Below are positions 56,353 to 64,000 of a stretch of 64,000 bases of DNA, piece after piece. The translations under genes were made by a program, and so were the position numbers. The first letter of the stretch is position 1, and each line of letters starts with the position of its first letter. The notes below the pieces were generated by a model. It searched no databases and was not told the DNA's origin. It saw only the letters and a list, made by a program, of their open reading frames with translations. This stretch comes from Apricaphanius iberus (taxonomy: Eukaryota; Chordata; Actinopteri; Cyprinodontiformes; Aphaniidae). Location: positions 340,501 to 404,500 of the forward strand of contig JAPXFQ010002690.1 of NCBI GenBank assembly GCA_028564705.1. The letters are read 5' to 3'.

Positions 56353-59031
56353 GTGAAAGAGAACTACAGTGCCACGTCTCGCCGAAACACTCAGTGTAAG
56401 GAAACTATTGACTTTGAGCATAACACTGACAAGCTAGGTCATTCAGTGTTTGATAGATCTGATTCAGATGACAAGGTCGCACTGTCTATGGACGACAAAA
56501 CCTTCTTAAGTCTTATGAACAATGAAGTCAGACAGAACAATGAGAACAGCTGGGTTGCTCCCTTGCCTTTCCGTTCTCCAAGAAGGAGGCTCCCAAGCAA
56601 CAGAGAGCAAGCCCTCAAGCGTCTGTACTCTCTCAAGAAGACTCTGGAAAATAAACCAGTAATGAAAGATCACTACATTCAGTTCATGCAGAACATGCTG
56701 AATAACGATCAAGCTGAACTCGCACCACCTCTGCCTGAAGGTAAAGAACATTGGTATCTGCCAACATTTGGTGTATACCACCCTCAGAAACCGGACCAAA
56801 TACGAGTTGTTTTCGATTCTAGTGCAGAGAGTGACGGTGTATCACTCAATCAGGTGCTCCTTAGTGGACCTGATCTCAACAACTCTCTCATAGGGGTGCT
56901 ATTGAGGTTTAGAAAAGAGCCCATAGCCCTGACAGCAGATGTACAGCAGATGTTTTATTGTTTTGAGGTGTGTGAAGAACACAGAGACTACCTTCGCTAT
57001 CTCTGGTTTGAGGACAACGACATCACCAAGAGCATAGTCGAATATAGAATGAAAGTACATGTTTTTGGCAACAGCCCATCTCCAGCTGTAGCGATTTACT
57101 GCATGAGACGGGCAGCAGAAGAGGGTGAGAAAGAACATGGGTCTGATGCAAAGCAGTTTATTGAGAGACAGTTTTATGTTGATGATGGACTCACATCAGT
57201 TGCCACACCCGAAGACGCTGTCGATCTGCTAACAAGAAGCAAAAACATGTTAGCTGAATCTAATCTGAGACTCCATAAAATAGCATCAAACTGCAACCTG
57301 GTTATGGAAGCGTTCCCTGTAGAGGACCGCGCAAAGAATTTAAAACAATTAGACATTGGAGTAGATCCTCTCCCAGTTCAGAGGAGCCTGGGACTCTGCT
57401 GGAACCTACAAACAGACAGCTTTACTTACCTGGTATCCAAGGAAACCAAACCATTCACACGCAGAGGAGTGTTGTCGACAGTCAACAGCCTGTATGACCC
57501 TTTGGGATTCGCTGCTCCCATAATCATGCAGGGCAAAGCACAACTCAGAGGACTGTCAGCTGAAGAGAGAGACTGGGACACATCTCTGCCTCCAGAAAAA
57601 GAGGAGGCATGGGTTAAATGGAAAGACTCTATAAAAACCCTTGAAGATCTGCAAATCAAAAGGTGCTACAGCCCAGGTTCGTTAAGTGCTTCAAGAAGTA
57701 ATGAACTGTGTATCTTCTCTGATGCTTCTACTGTAGCAATAGGAGCTGTAGCTTATTTACGCTGTCTCGACAGCAACGGTCAGTATCTTGTCGGGTTTAT
57801 AATGGGAAAGTCAAAACTCGCTCCTCGGCCCGCGCACACAGTACCGCGACTAGAATTATGTGCTGCAGTACTCGCGGTCGAAATGTATGAGTTAATCAGA
57901 GACGAGTTAGACATAAAAATAGACAAAACAAAGTTTTTCACCGACAGTCGTATTGTGTTGGGGTACATACATAACTCCTCCAAAAGATTCTACATGTATG
58001 TAGCCAATCGTGTCACACGCATTAGGTTATCCACACGACCTGACCAATGGCATTACATAACAACAGAGTTGAACCCGGCTGACCGGGCAACCAGAGTCAT
58101 TCCAGCAGCTGAACTTAAAAACAGTAAATGGTTCACAGGACCAGACTTTCTGTATTCAGATTATCTTGACAAGTCTCACAAAGAAAATCTACATACATTG
58201 GTTGAACCTGATAAAGACAAAGAAATACGTCGGGAAGTCAAAACATTGGCAACTACAATATCGGAGTCGCAGTTAAGCACCGACCGCTTCAAAAGATTCT
58301 CGAGTTGGACATCACTGCGCAGAGCAGTAGCTAAGCTTGTTCATGTTGCTGTTTCTTTCAAACAAAAAGGATGGAAAAATCTAAAAGAGAGTACAAATGT
58401 TAAAGAACTGAATCAAGCTGAACACATCATCATTCACGCAGTCCAGAAGGAAGCATATAAAGAGTCATTTGAAAGAATAAAAGAAGAGAAACAGACAAAC
58501 TCCAACAAAGACACACTCAAAAAGCTCAGTCCAGTTGTTGACAGAGATGGACTGTTACGAGTCGGTGGACGTCTCTCCTCTGCCGATCTCACAAACAATG
58601 AAAAACACCCTCTGATTATCCCTTCAGCCAGCCATGTCGCCACACTTCTTGTAAGACATTTACACGAACGCTCTGCTCATCAAGGACGGCACATTACAGA
58701 AGGAGCTGTCCGTAGTTCTGGTTTCTGGATAGTTGGAGGCAAACGGCTCGTATCTTCAATCATACATAACTGTGTCACCTGCCGGAAACTGCGAAGCAAA
58801 ATGCAAGCTCAGAAAATGGCAGACTTGCCTGCGGACCGTGTAAATCCTGAACTTCCCTTTACTACTGTGGGTTTGGATGTGTTCGGGCCATGGACTGTTG
58901 TTACGCGATGTACTAGAGGAGGTAGTGCTCAGAGCAAAAGGTGGGCGGTCCTCTTCACGTGCATGTCAACCAGAGCCGTTCACATTGAACTGATTGAAAC
59001 CATCTCCACAGACAGTTTTATAAATGCATAA
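56353..59031 (+). CDS. pol: BEL/Pao Pol: reverse transcriptase, RNase H, N-terminal integrase
   Basis: 892 codons in a different frame from gag; the listed start is simply the first codon after the last stop in this frame, not a natural initiation site. Reverse transcriptase spans about residues 135-300 with the catalytic pair in FYVDDG (Asp277, Asp278). RNase H follows with DAS (Asp457), PRLEL (Glu501) and TDSR (Asp531). The integrase HHCC zinc domain is near 750-810 (HLHERSAHQG and CVTCRK), and the first catalytic Asp of the core is at 842 (LDVFGPW). A TAA at 59029 truncates the integrase; comparison with the sequence context suggests a single changed base of a leucine codon. Product would make cDNA but not insert it. 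Confidence 0.92.
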   Translation: MKENYSATSRRNTQCKETIDFEHNTDKLGHSVFDRSDSDDKVALSMDDKTFLSLMNNEVRQNNENSWVAPLPFRSPRRRLPSNREQALKRLYSLKKTLENKPVMKDHYIQFMQNMLNNDQAELAPPLPEGKEHWYLPTFGVYHPQKPDQIRVVFDSSAESDGVSLNQVLLSGPDLNNSLIGVLLRFRKEPIALTADVQQMFYCFEVCEEHRDYLRYLWFEDNDITKSIVEYRMKVHVFGNSPSPAVAIYCMRRAAEEGEKEHGSDAKQFIERQFYVDDGLTSVATPEDAVDLLTRSKNMLAESNLRLHKIASNCNLVMEAFPVEDRAKNLKQLDIGVDPLPVQRSLGLCWNLQTDSFTYLVSKETKPFTRRGVLSTVNSLYDPLGFAAPIIMQGKAQLRGLSAEERDWDTSLPPEKEEAWVKWKDSIKTLEDLQIKRCYSPGSLSASRSNELCIFSDASTVAIGAVAYLRCLDSNGQYLVGFIMGKSKLAPRPAHTVPRLELCAAVLAVEMYELIRDELDIKIDKTKFFTDSRIVLGYIHNSSKRFYMYVANRVTRIRLSTRPDQWHYITTELNPADRATRVIPAAELKNSKWFTGPDFLYSDYLDKSHKENLHTLVEPDKDKEIRREVKTLATTISESQLSTDRFKRFSSWTSLRRAVAKLVHVAVSFKQKGWKNLKESTNVKELNQAEHIIIHAVQKEAYKESFERIKEEKQTNSNKDTLKKLSPVVDRDGLLRVGGRLSSADLTNNEKHPLIIPSASHVATLLVRHLHERSAHQGRHITEGAVRSSGFWIVGGKRLVSSIIHNCVTCRKLRSKMQAQKMADLPADRVNPELPFTTVGLDVFGPWTVVTRCTRGGSAQSKRWAVLFTCMSTRAVHIELIETISTDSFINA

Positions 59032-59781
59032 AGGAGGTTTTTCTCTATCCGTGGTCCAGCTAAGCTCCTGCGCTCTGACAGAGGGACAAATTTTGTAGGA
59101 GCCTGCAAGGAACTGGGCTTAGACACCAACAGCTCCATTATCGGAAAGTACCTTGAAGAAAAGGGGTGCAAATGGACATTTAATCCCCCTCACGCATCGC
59201 ATATGGGAGGGTCGTGGGAACGTCTCATAGGAATGGCTAGACGTATCCTAGATGCAATGCTGTTGAAAAATGCTCAGACATGTCTCACTCACGAGGTTTT
59301 AAGCACGTTTATGGCAGTGGTAATGGCTATTATAAATGCTAGGCCTTTGGTTCCAATATCTACCGACCCAGACTGTCCAGCAATACTTAATCCAGCAATG
59401 TTGCTTACGCAAAAGTTAAGTGCAGTTTCTGCACCATCAGGAAACTTCTCTTCAGGACAGCTGCTTGGAAAACAGTGGAAACAAGCGCAACACCTGGCGG
59501 ATACATTTTGGAAAAGATGGAAAGGAGAATATTTGTCTACCTTGCAGAAACGTACAAAATGGACTAACAACAAACCGAATGTCAAGGAAGGAGACATCGT
59601 CCTGTTGAAGGATTCCGAAGTAAACAGGAACGAATGGCCCATGGGACTTGTTACAAAAACTTTGCCCAGCAACGACAAGAAAGTTCGCAAAGTGGAGGTG
59701 CGGATTGTCAAAAATGGAACCGCAAAAGTATTCCTTAGACCTATCTCAGAGGTTGTAGTCCTACTCTCAGAGACTGAGTAA
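59032..59781 (+). pseudogene. pol: BEL/Pao integrase C-terminal part, cut off by TAA
   Basis: The same frame as 56353-59031, open for 249 codons after the stop. It carries the second and third catalytic residues of the integrase core, SDRGTNFVGA (Asp codon at 59077) and GGSWERLIGMARR (Glu codon at 59218), and then a C-terminal domain with NVKEGDIVLLKD and WPMGLVTKTL, of the type found at the end of BEL Pol. It ends with the natural stop at 59779, 69 bases before the purine tract. An internal ATG at 59203 could start only a non-catalytic piece. Confidence 0.9.
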
Positions 59782-59849
59782 TGTCCTTGATGTGACTGAA
59801 CAGTTTAGTGTGTTGTTTTAATAGTTATAATGATATAATGTATTATATC

Positions 59850-59859
59850 AAACGGGGAG
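59850..59859 (+). other. Polypurine tract
   Basis: AAACGGGGAG lies directly before the right LTR, where plus-strand DNA synthesis of LTR elements is primed. Confidence 0.8.
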
Positions 59860-60558
59860 TGTCATGCCTTTGGGTCAAAGACAGTTATAAGTTCATAATT
59901 GGCAATAAATATATGTTAAAAAGTATGTTAAAAAGCGTTTACAAAACTAATGTTAAAAAGTGAACAAAGTGAGACATCTTCACCAGAAAGGATCGTTCTG
60001 TTGTTGCTGTAGATTGAGCACTCTTCTCGCTTATAGACAATCTTTGTCGTTTTTGCTCGGTAAAAGTAAACCAGCCCGAACAGCAGAATTGAGACCTGAA
60101 AAAACACTTCTGACGACGCTGTGTTGCTCTAAATGTTTGAGCCTTGGGAAATGTTCGTCTTTGTGAGTATTTACGTGTCTTAAGCACCTTTTTAGAAGTC
60201 TCCGACGTTTCAGGAATATTATTTTGTGTAGTTTGTTCACCTGTTGGTTACAAAGCAACGGCATATGCACTGACTAGCTAACTGTTTTTAGTATAATACA
60301 TATGTAGTAATTGCCCATTCCTTTTTTCTGTATGTCACAGTTACCTCAAATGTTTAATGCAAGAAACTTCACTAAAGCAAGAAAAGCAAGCCTTGTGTCT
60401 GGAGTTTTCTTTATGGTTCGCTGGCTGTCGTCTCATCTGTTTTCTGTGTCTAAGCCCTACAAGGATTTTATTAAACAGCAAACATTCCCTCTTGCTTCCC
60501 AATGCTCTGCCATAAAGGCCACATACTCTATGTGCAGTGCACAACAGTTTCATTGACA
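59860..60558 (+). repeat. Right (3') LTR, 699 bp, complete
   Basis: Begins TGTCATGCC and ends CATTGACA, giving the 5-bp inverted termini TGTCA/TGACA. A short tandem TATGTTAAAAAG (twice) is near its start. It includes the 456 bases that the left LTR lacks. Short ORFs inside it are not meaningful. Confidence 0.92.
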
Positions 60559-60569
60559 GATTTTCCCAC

Positions 60570-60804
60570 CTGAGCTATAGATTGTTTGAGCTCCTCAAGA
60601 ATTACCATGGGCTGCTTGCTTGATTCATGCCCTTGTTGGTTGGCCTTTCCGTAAAGGTAAATTGCCATGTTTTGATATGCTTGTAACCATACAGAGTCAG
60701 TGCTTGAAGGAGGCACACCTGTTAGACGTTCAAAGCTCTGGACGTTGGCAGCTGGACGCTCTGGCAATTAACCTAACAGCTTTAAACATCTCCTTGGTCT
60801 CCAT
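60570..60804 (-). CDS. Candidate coding exon beside the BEL element, unknown
   Basis: On the minus strand an ATG with good context (ACATGG, 60804) starts METKEMFKAVRLIARASS; a frame change near 60745-60765 leads into a well-composed stretch of about 65 residues with PAANVQSFERLTGVPPS, WLQAYQNMAIYLYGKANQ and ILEELKQSIAQ. It ends at a donor-like CAG-GTGGGA (60570/60569). The LTR starts only 11 bases further on. Amphipathic helix pattern and codon use look real, but the family is not recognised. It may be the first exon of a host gene, a domesticated element or a pseudogene, given the frame change. Confidence 0.35.
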
Positions 60805-61023
60805 GTTTGTTCACTAATTTCTCTTGGTCCTTGTAATGCTGTGTTCTGTTCAGTGATTGAGATAGTGTGGAGGAACAACTCAACAGAACGGTGAAAAACT
60901 AACAACAACATTGGTGGGAATTCCACAGTGCTTGTCCTTTAATCATACTCTTCAACAACCTTACTAGGCCTGGTTGAATGACTGCTATGTAGTAATACAT
61001 GAAAATAAGCAGAGTTCATACAG
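60805..61023. other. Unassigned stretch
   Basis: If the neighbouring exon is real, this is its 5' flank or 5' untranslated region. No promoter motif recognised. Confidence 0.3.
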
Positions 61024-61031
61024 CCCATAAC

Positions 61032-61740
61032 CAGTGTTGGGAGTAACTGATTACAAAAGTAATCAGTTACAGGAATATATGACTTTTTTCAGTAACTGAG
61101 TAATGTAGTGCATTACTTACTAAATATACAGCAATATATTACTAGTTACAATGTCAGTAACTCGAGTTACAGATGCATTTTAAATTGTTTTTCTGGCCAA
61201 CTAATGTAACAGACCAAATCAAGTTGGCTACGGTAGAACAAGATCCACCATCCACTTCCTGTTGCTCAAAACTAAAACATCAGACAATCCGGATGGCAGA
61301 GGAAAAGATTGACTCTACATTTAAAAAGCAGCATTATTAACACTGTTTTTCTAACCATCTGTTGTGAGACTTCAGACATCGGAGTCTCATCTTTGTCAAC
61401 CATATTTGTGATGAGTACTTTCAGCACCTTCTTTGGATTAGATTTAACAAACATTATCATGAAATAGAAGGCATGCAAAGGAACTTGAGACTTAATTTGA
61501 ATAAAATAGTGCTAAAAATACAGTATTTGTGGTGTGACACCTGTGTAAAATGTACATTGATAAGTTACGGTGGTTAGAAGTCATGTTAGATATTTAAGAT
61601 ATTTACCCAAGTAACTTAAAGCAGTGTAACTCAGTTATATTTTTACGACAGTAATATGTAATGCAAACATATTACATTTTTGACATTGTAACTAGTAATG
61701 TGGAATACATTACAATTTCTTTGTAACTTGCCCAACACTG
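61032..61740. mobile_element. hAT-type MITE, 709 bp, perfect 8-bp duplication
   Basis: CCCATAAC stands on both sides (61024-61031 and 61741-61748). The ends CAGTGTTGGG and CCCAACACTG are perfect 10-bp inverted repeats, continued by GTAACT-rich sub-terminal repeats on both sides. hAT transposases make 8-bp duplications. No ORF of transposase type: the 68-codon minus-strand ORF at 61272-61478 is not related to any that I recognise. Confidence 0.93.
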
Positions 61741-61748
61741 CCCATAAC

Positions 61749-62227
61749 TTTATTGGAGTTAGGGAGAAGAAAATTATAGTCCATATTATTCCATGTGTCC
61801 ATCTGCAGCACACTCCCGCCACGTTCTGTATAACAGGTAGCGGCAAATACTTGTCACATCCCCAATGATGAACTTAAAGAGACAACAACATTATGGCTGT
61901 TACAGCCTTCACAAAATAGTTGTATCTTCACAGAAATGAAAGTTTAAAGAAAAGTGCTGCATTTATTGATGCGGTGACTTCTGAAGCAAATTGATTGCAC
62001 TGGACTTTTTAAGGCAGAATGAAGGGGGTGGGTACATTTGCATACAACACTCTTCTGATTTCTATTGAGAAATCAAACAACAAAAAAATGTCCTCCCTCT
62101 TATCAGCTTTGTCCTACTTTTTTGTTGCTTGATTCCATAAATTTGCATTAAAAACATTAAAGTTTTTGTTTTAACAAGACAAAATGAGAAAATGTACAAA
62201 AAGTATGCATTTTTTTTGCAAGATGCT
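61749..62227. other. Unassigned stretch
   Basis: AT-rich; nothing recognised. Confidence 0.3.
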
Positions 62228-62392
62228 TTATGTTTGGTGAAAAATAATGAAGAAATATCTTTTTAGGTCAAAATCAAGTCTGCATTTCTGCTCTCCCTTT
62301 GCGTTGGTGGAGCTGTTGTCAGCGTTGAAATATTGGTCCATTCTGTCAGCGGGGGACAGTCCTCCCACTGCTGCATCAAAGAATCCCTTCAT
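62228..62392 (-). CDS. Candidate small ORF or last exon, unknown
   Basis: A 54-residue frame starting MKGFFDAAVGGLSPADRM and continuing through DQYFNADNSSTNAKGEQKC. The 5' two thirds are about 50% GC in an AT-rich setting, with third positions of the kind used in vertebrate exons, and contain NSS, a possible N-glycosylation site. The last residues (RYFFIIFHQT) look non-coding, so a splice or the true end may lie near 62255, although no GT donor is seen there. No family recognised. Confidence 0.22.
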   Translation of the reverse strand: MKGFFDAAVGGLSPADRMDQYFNADNSSTNAKGEQKCRLDFDLKRYFFIIFHQT

Positions 62393-62472
62393 GTGTCAGG
62401 AACATTCAAAGCATGAGATGAGGCAACCCTAAATTGTTTCTGACAATTAAATCAAATTCCTGTGAGGTTTCG

Positions 62473-62495
62473 TTTTTTTTTTTTTTTTTTTTTTT
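62473..62495. repeat. Poly(T), 23 nt
   Basis: A pure T run followed by CTCAG, which by sequence alone would make a strong splice acceptor on the plus strand (AG at 62499-62500) or the A-tail of a minus-strand retroposon. Confidence 0.9.
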
Positions 62496-62500
62496 CTCAG

Positions 62501-63089
62501 ACGTTGATCTGCAGCATTTGTTTCACAAAAAAACAAAGAAAAAAAAACACATAATAAAACATTGTGCACTGACGTCACATGTGTTCATCCAACCTGTGGA
62601 TTTAAAAAAAAGTGATTTAAAGAGAAATCGACATGGACATTTTTTTAAGCCCACAAAATAAATGCCAGTCCTTCAGGTTTTGCACATAAAGCAGTGGATG
62701 AAGTTTTCTTACTGATCTCATCATTTGAAAATGTCTGACTCACTAGCTATTCAACATGGTAAAATTTAAAGTGCAGCGTGGGAGATTTTCTCACAACTGG
62801 CAAATAAAGTAATTGTGCTTTCTTTCCCGCAGTTTATTCAGATATGAGGACCCTACAGGGAGGTGGAATGATTAATTACTTGTTTACTCTTGAATAAATG
62901 CTCCCTCACCTCTTATTTAACCTTTTGCTGCTGAGTGCTCATTAGAGGAATCGGTATAATAGAAAGGACCGAATTTAGTCTTATTTAAATAAAATCACAG
63001 GGTTTATCTTTTAAATACCTCCTGTGGCTGTGCTGTGATGCTTAGAGTTGCACATTGGACTACTAGGTAAACTAACACTTTCATGTCTT
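62501..63089. other. Unassigned stretch
   Basis: AT-rich; nothing recognised. Confidence 0.3.
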
Positions 63090-63235
63090 GCTCTTCAGTG
63101 CTCTGATAAAGTCTTCAGAACCTTGAGGTTTTTTTTCCAAATTGGTGGGACAAACCAACACAAGGTAGTGGATAACTGTGAAGTGGAAGAAAATAAAATA
63201 TGGTTTCCAGATTTTTTAATGAGTATGTCTGAGTT
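63090..63235 (+). mobile_element. Tc1/mariner end fragment
   Basis: GGGACAAACCAACACAAGGT, GTGGATAACTGTGAAGTGGA and AAATATGGTTTCCAG follow the sub-terminal text of a fish Tc1-like family, also present (opposite strand, more decayed) at 41765-41830. Confidence 0.65.
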
Positions 63236-63774
63236 GGATTTGTGTTTAACTTCTTTAAATTTGATACCCCATTTGGGCAATTTGTAACTTCCCTTTGTCC
63301 GTGTCAGGATCTGCTGGACTTTGAGTTTAGTTTCTTATTTATTTTCATCTTGTGTTTCGATAATTTACGTGATCCTAATCGCTAGAGCAACTTTTCCTCA
63401 GTGCCTCTGTATCCTGGACCTATACACTTGGGTTTCCATCACTTCATTTGCTAGCGTTGGTTGCATCCAATAATCAGTTTCCCAGTATTAGTACTCCTCT
63501 GTTTTAGTCTCATATCGTCTCATCCTATTGTCCAACCATGTTTCCTGTTCGGTTCTGTTCATGTCATTAAATAACATTTCTTACCGTTGTACCATTTGGG
63601 TACACCACAGATTCACAGTTTAGAAGTTTAAAATGCATGCATCTAATTTACAAAACAAATCCATGTATTATGAAATGACTTTACAGCAGGGAGATAAAGA
63701 TACAAAAAACTTGAGTGATGCTTAGCTTATAAAAACAACATCCAATGACTTGAAAATCTTAGATATTTTCAGTC
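63236..63774. other. Unassigned stretch
   Basis: Pyrimidine-rich text at 63320-63580 somewhat resembles fish LTR or retroposon regions (also 20380-20560), but no ends can be defined. Confidence 0.25.
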
Positions 63775-63825
63775 TATCCATCCAATGACCTAGCCCACTT
63801 GTCCGTGCAGGGTGGCGGGGGAGCT
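63775..63825 (-). mobile_element. Relic of the (GGAT)n-tailed SINE tail
   Basis: TCTATCCATCCAATGACCTA followed by CACTTGTCCGTGCAGGGTGG resembles the tail end (CCATCC...CCGCTTATCC...GGGTCGCGG) seen at 39503, in a decayed form. Confidence 0.45.
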
Positions 63826-64000
63826 AGACATATTTGCAAGGTATTGTCTTTTCGTTTTACACCTAAAGGCATTGAAGTGCAAACACAAACTTTTTGCCAG
63901 ACTAACTGAACTAATAACACATAAGACTTTTGCTTCAGTCTTAGCCATCACAAATTAGCATTCATGTTTATCTATATGTAAAATCTTGTTTTCCTCACAA

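Larger units (their letters stand above)
53557..60558 (+). mobile_element. BEL/Pao LTR retrotransposon, near full length, inactive
   Basis: LTRs at 53557-53800 and 59860-60558 flank gag, protease, reverse transcriptase, RNase H and integrase in BEL/Pao order. The LTR starts TGTCA and ends TGACA. The purine tract AAACGGGGAG (59850-59859) abuts the right LTR. The left LTR has lost two segments present in the right one, and the primer-binding site is not recognisable. Coding is interrupted by a TAG (56279), a frame change before 56353 and a TAA (59029). The bases next to the two LTRs (ATTAT on the left, GATTT on the right) do not match, so no target duplication is visible. Confidence 0.95.

Noticed and set aside
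59289..59711. 140-codon minus-strand ORF inside BEL pol
   Set aside because: Antisense shadow of the integrase C-terminal region.
59960..60556. Small ORFs inside the right LTR
   Set aside because: Non-coding LTR sequence; the minus and plus ORFs overlap and have no domain.

Overview
The window looks like a stretch of teleost fish nuclear genome. It is AT-rich, has no long host gene that can be recognised with certainty, no rRNA and no intact tRNA gene. It is filled with repeats typical of ray-finned fishes: Rex3-type and L2-type LINE pieces, tRNA-derived SINEs with a (GGAT)n tail, Tc1/mariner relics, many hAT-like and TTAA-flanked non-autonomous DNA elements, a solo LTR and one nearly full-length BEL/Pao LTR retrotransposon. 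It reads as a large intron or a gene-poor interval.

Left part (1-12 kb). The first 651 bases are the end of a TTAA-type DNA element on the minus strand. A promoter-like block (about 2477-2625, pointing left) stands upstream of two possible small exons at 1706-1788 and 1506-1616 (minus strand), which have canonical splice sites and an 89-bp intron. A TTAA-flanked MITE, a Rex3 fragment (4950-6243), a pyrimidine-rich tandem array (7775-8160), a hAT-like MITE and an L2 LINE fragment (10700-12085) follow.

Middle part (12-47 kb). SINEs with clear target-site duplications (15762-16130, 37337-37515, 39498-39655, 46759-46889), a 409-bp solo LTR flanked by GTCTG (21462-21870), a second Rex3 tail (24893-25467), a 50-bp-arm inverted repeat (26342-26507), a CpG-rich unclassified block (30620-31740), several Tc1 relics, a 142-codon minus-strand ORF with an A-rich tail (35207-35635), and three copies of one teleost-wide repeat, one containing a 135-bp tandem repeat. 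Unique-looking stretches around 9.1, 14.2-14.9, 23.1-23.5 and 33.9-34.2 kb could be conserved non-coding elements.

Right part (47-64 kb). A 2.9-kb TTAA-flanked element (47038-49911) shares its ends and an exon-like THAP-type zinc-finger start with the partial copy at 1-651. TTAA sites plus a THAP-like segment suggest the Kolobok superfamily. The BEL/Pao element (53557-60558) carries gag, protease, reverse transcriptase, RNase H and integrase, broken by two stop codons and one frame change. Its two LTRs are identical over 243 shared bases, but the left one lacks 456 bases. Just outside its right LTR is a possible minus-strand coding segment with a splice donor. A 709-bp hAT-type element with a perfect 8-bp target duplication (61032-61740) and a 55-codon minus-strand ORF close the window.
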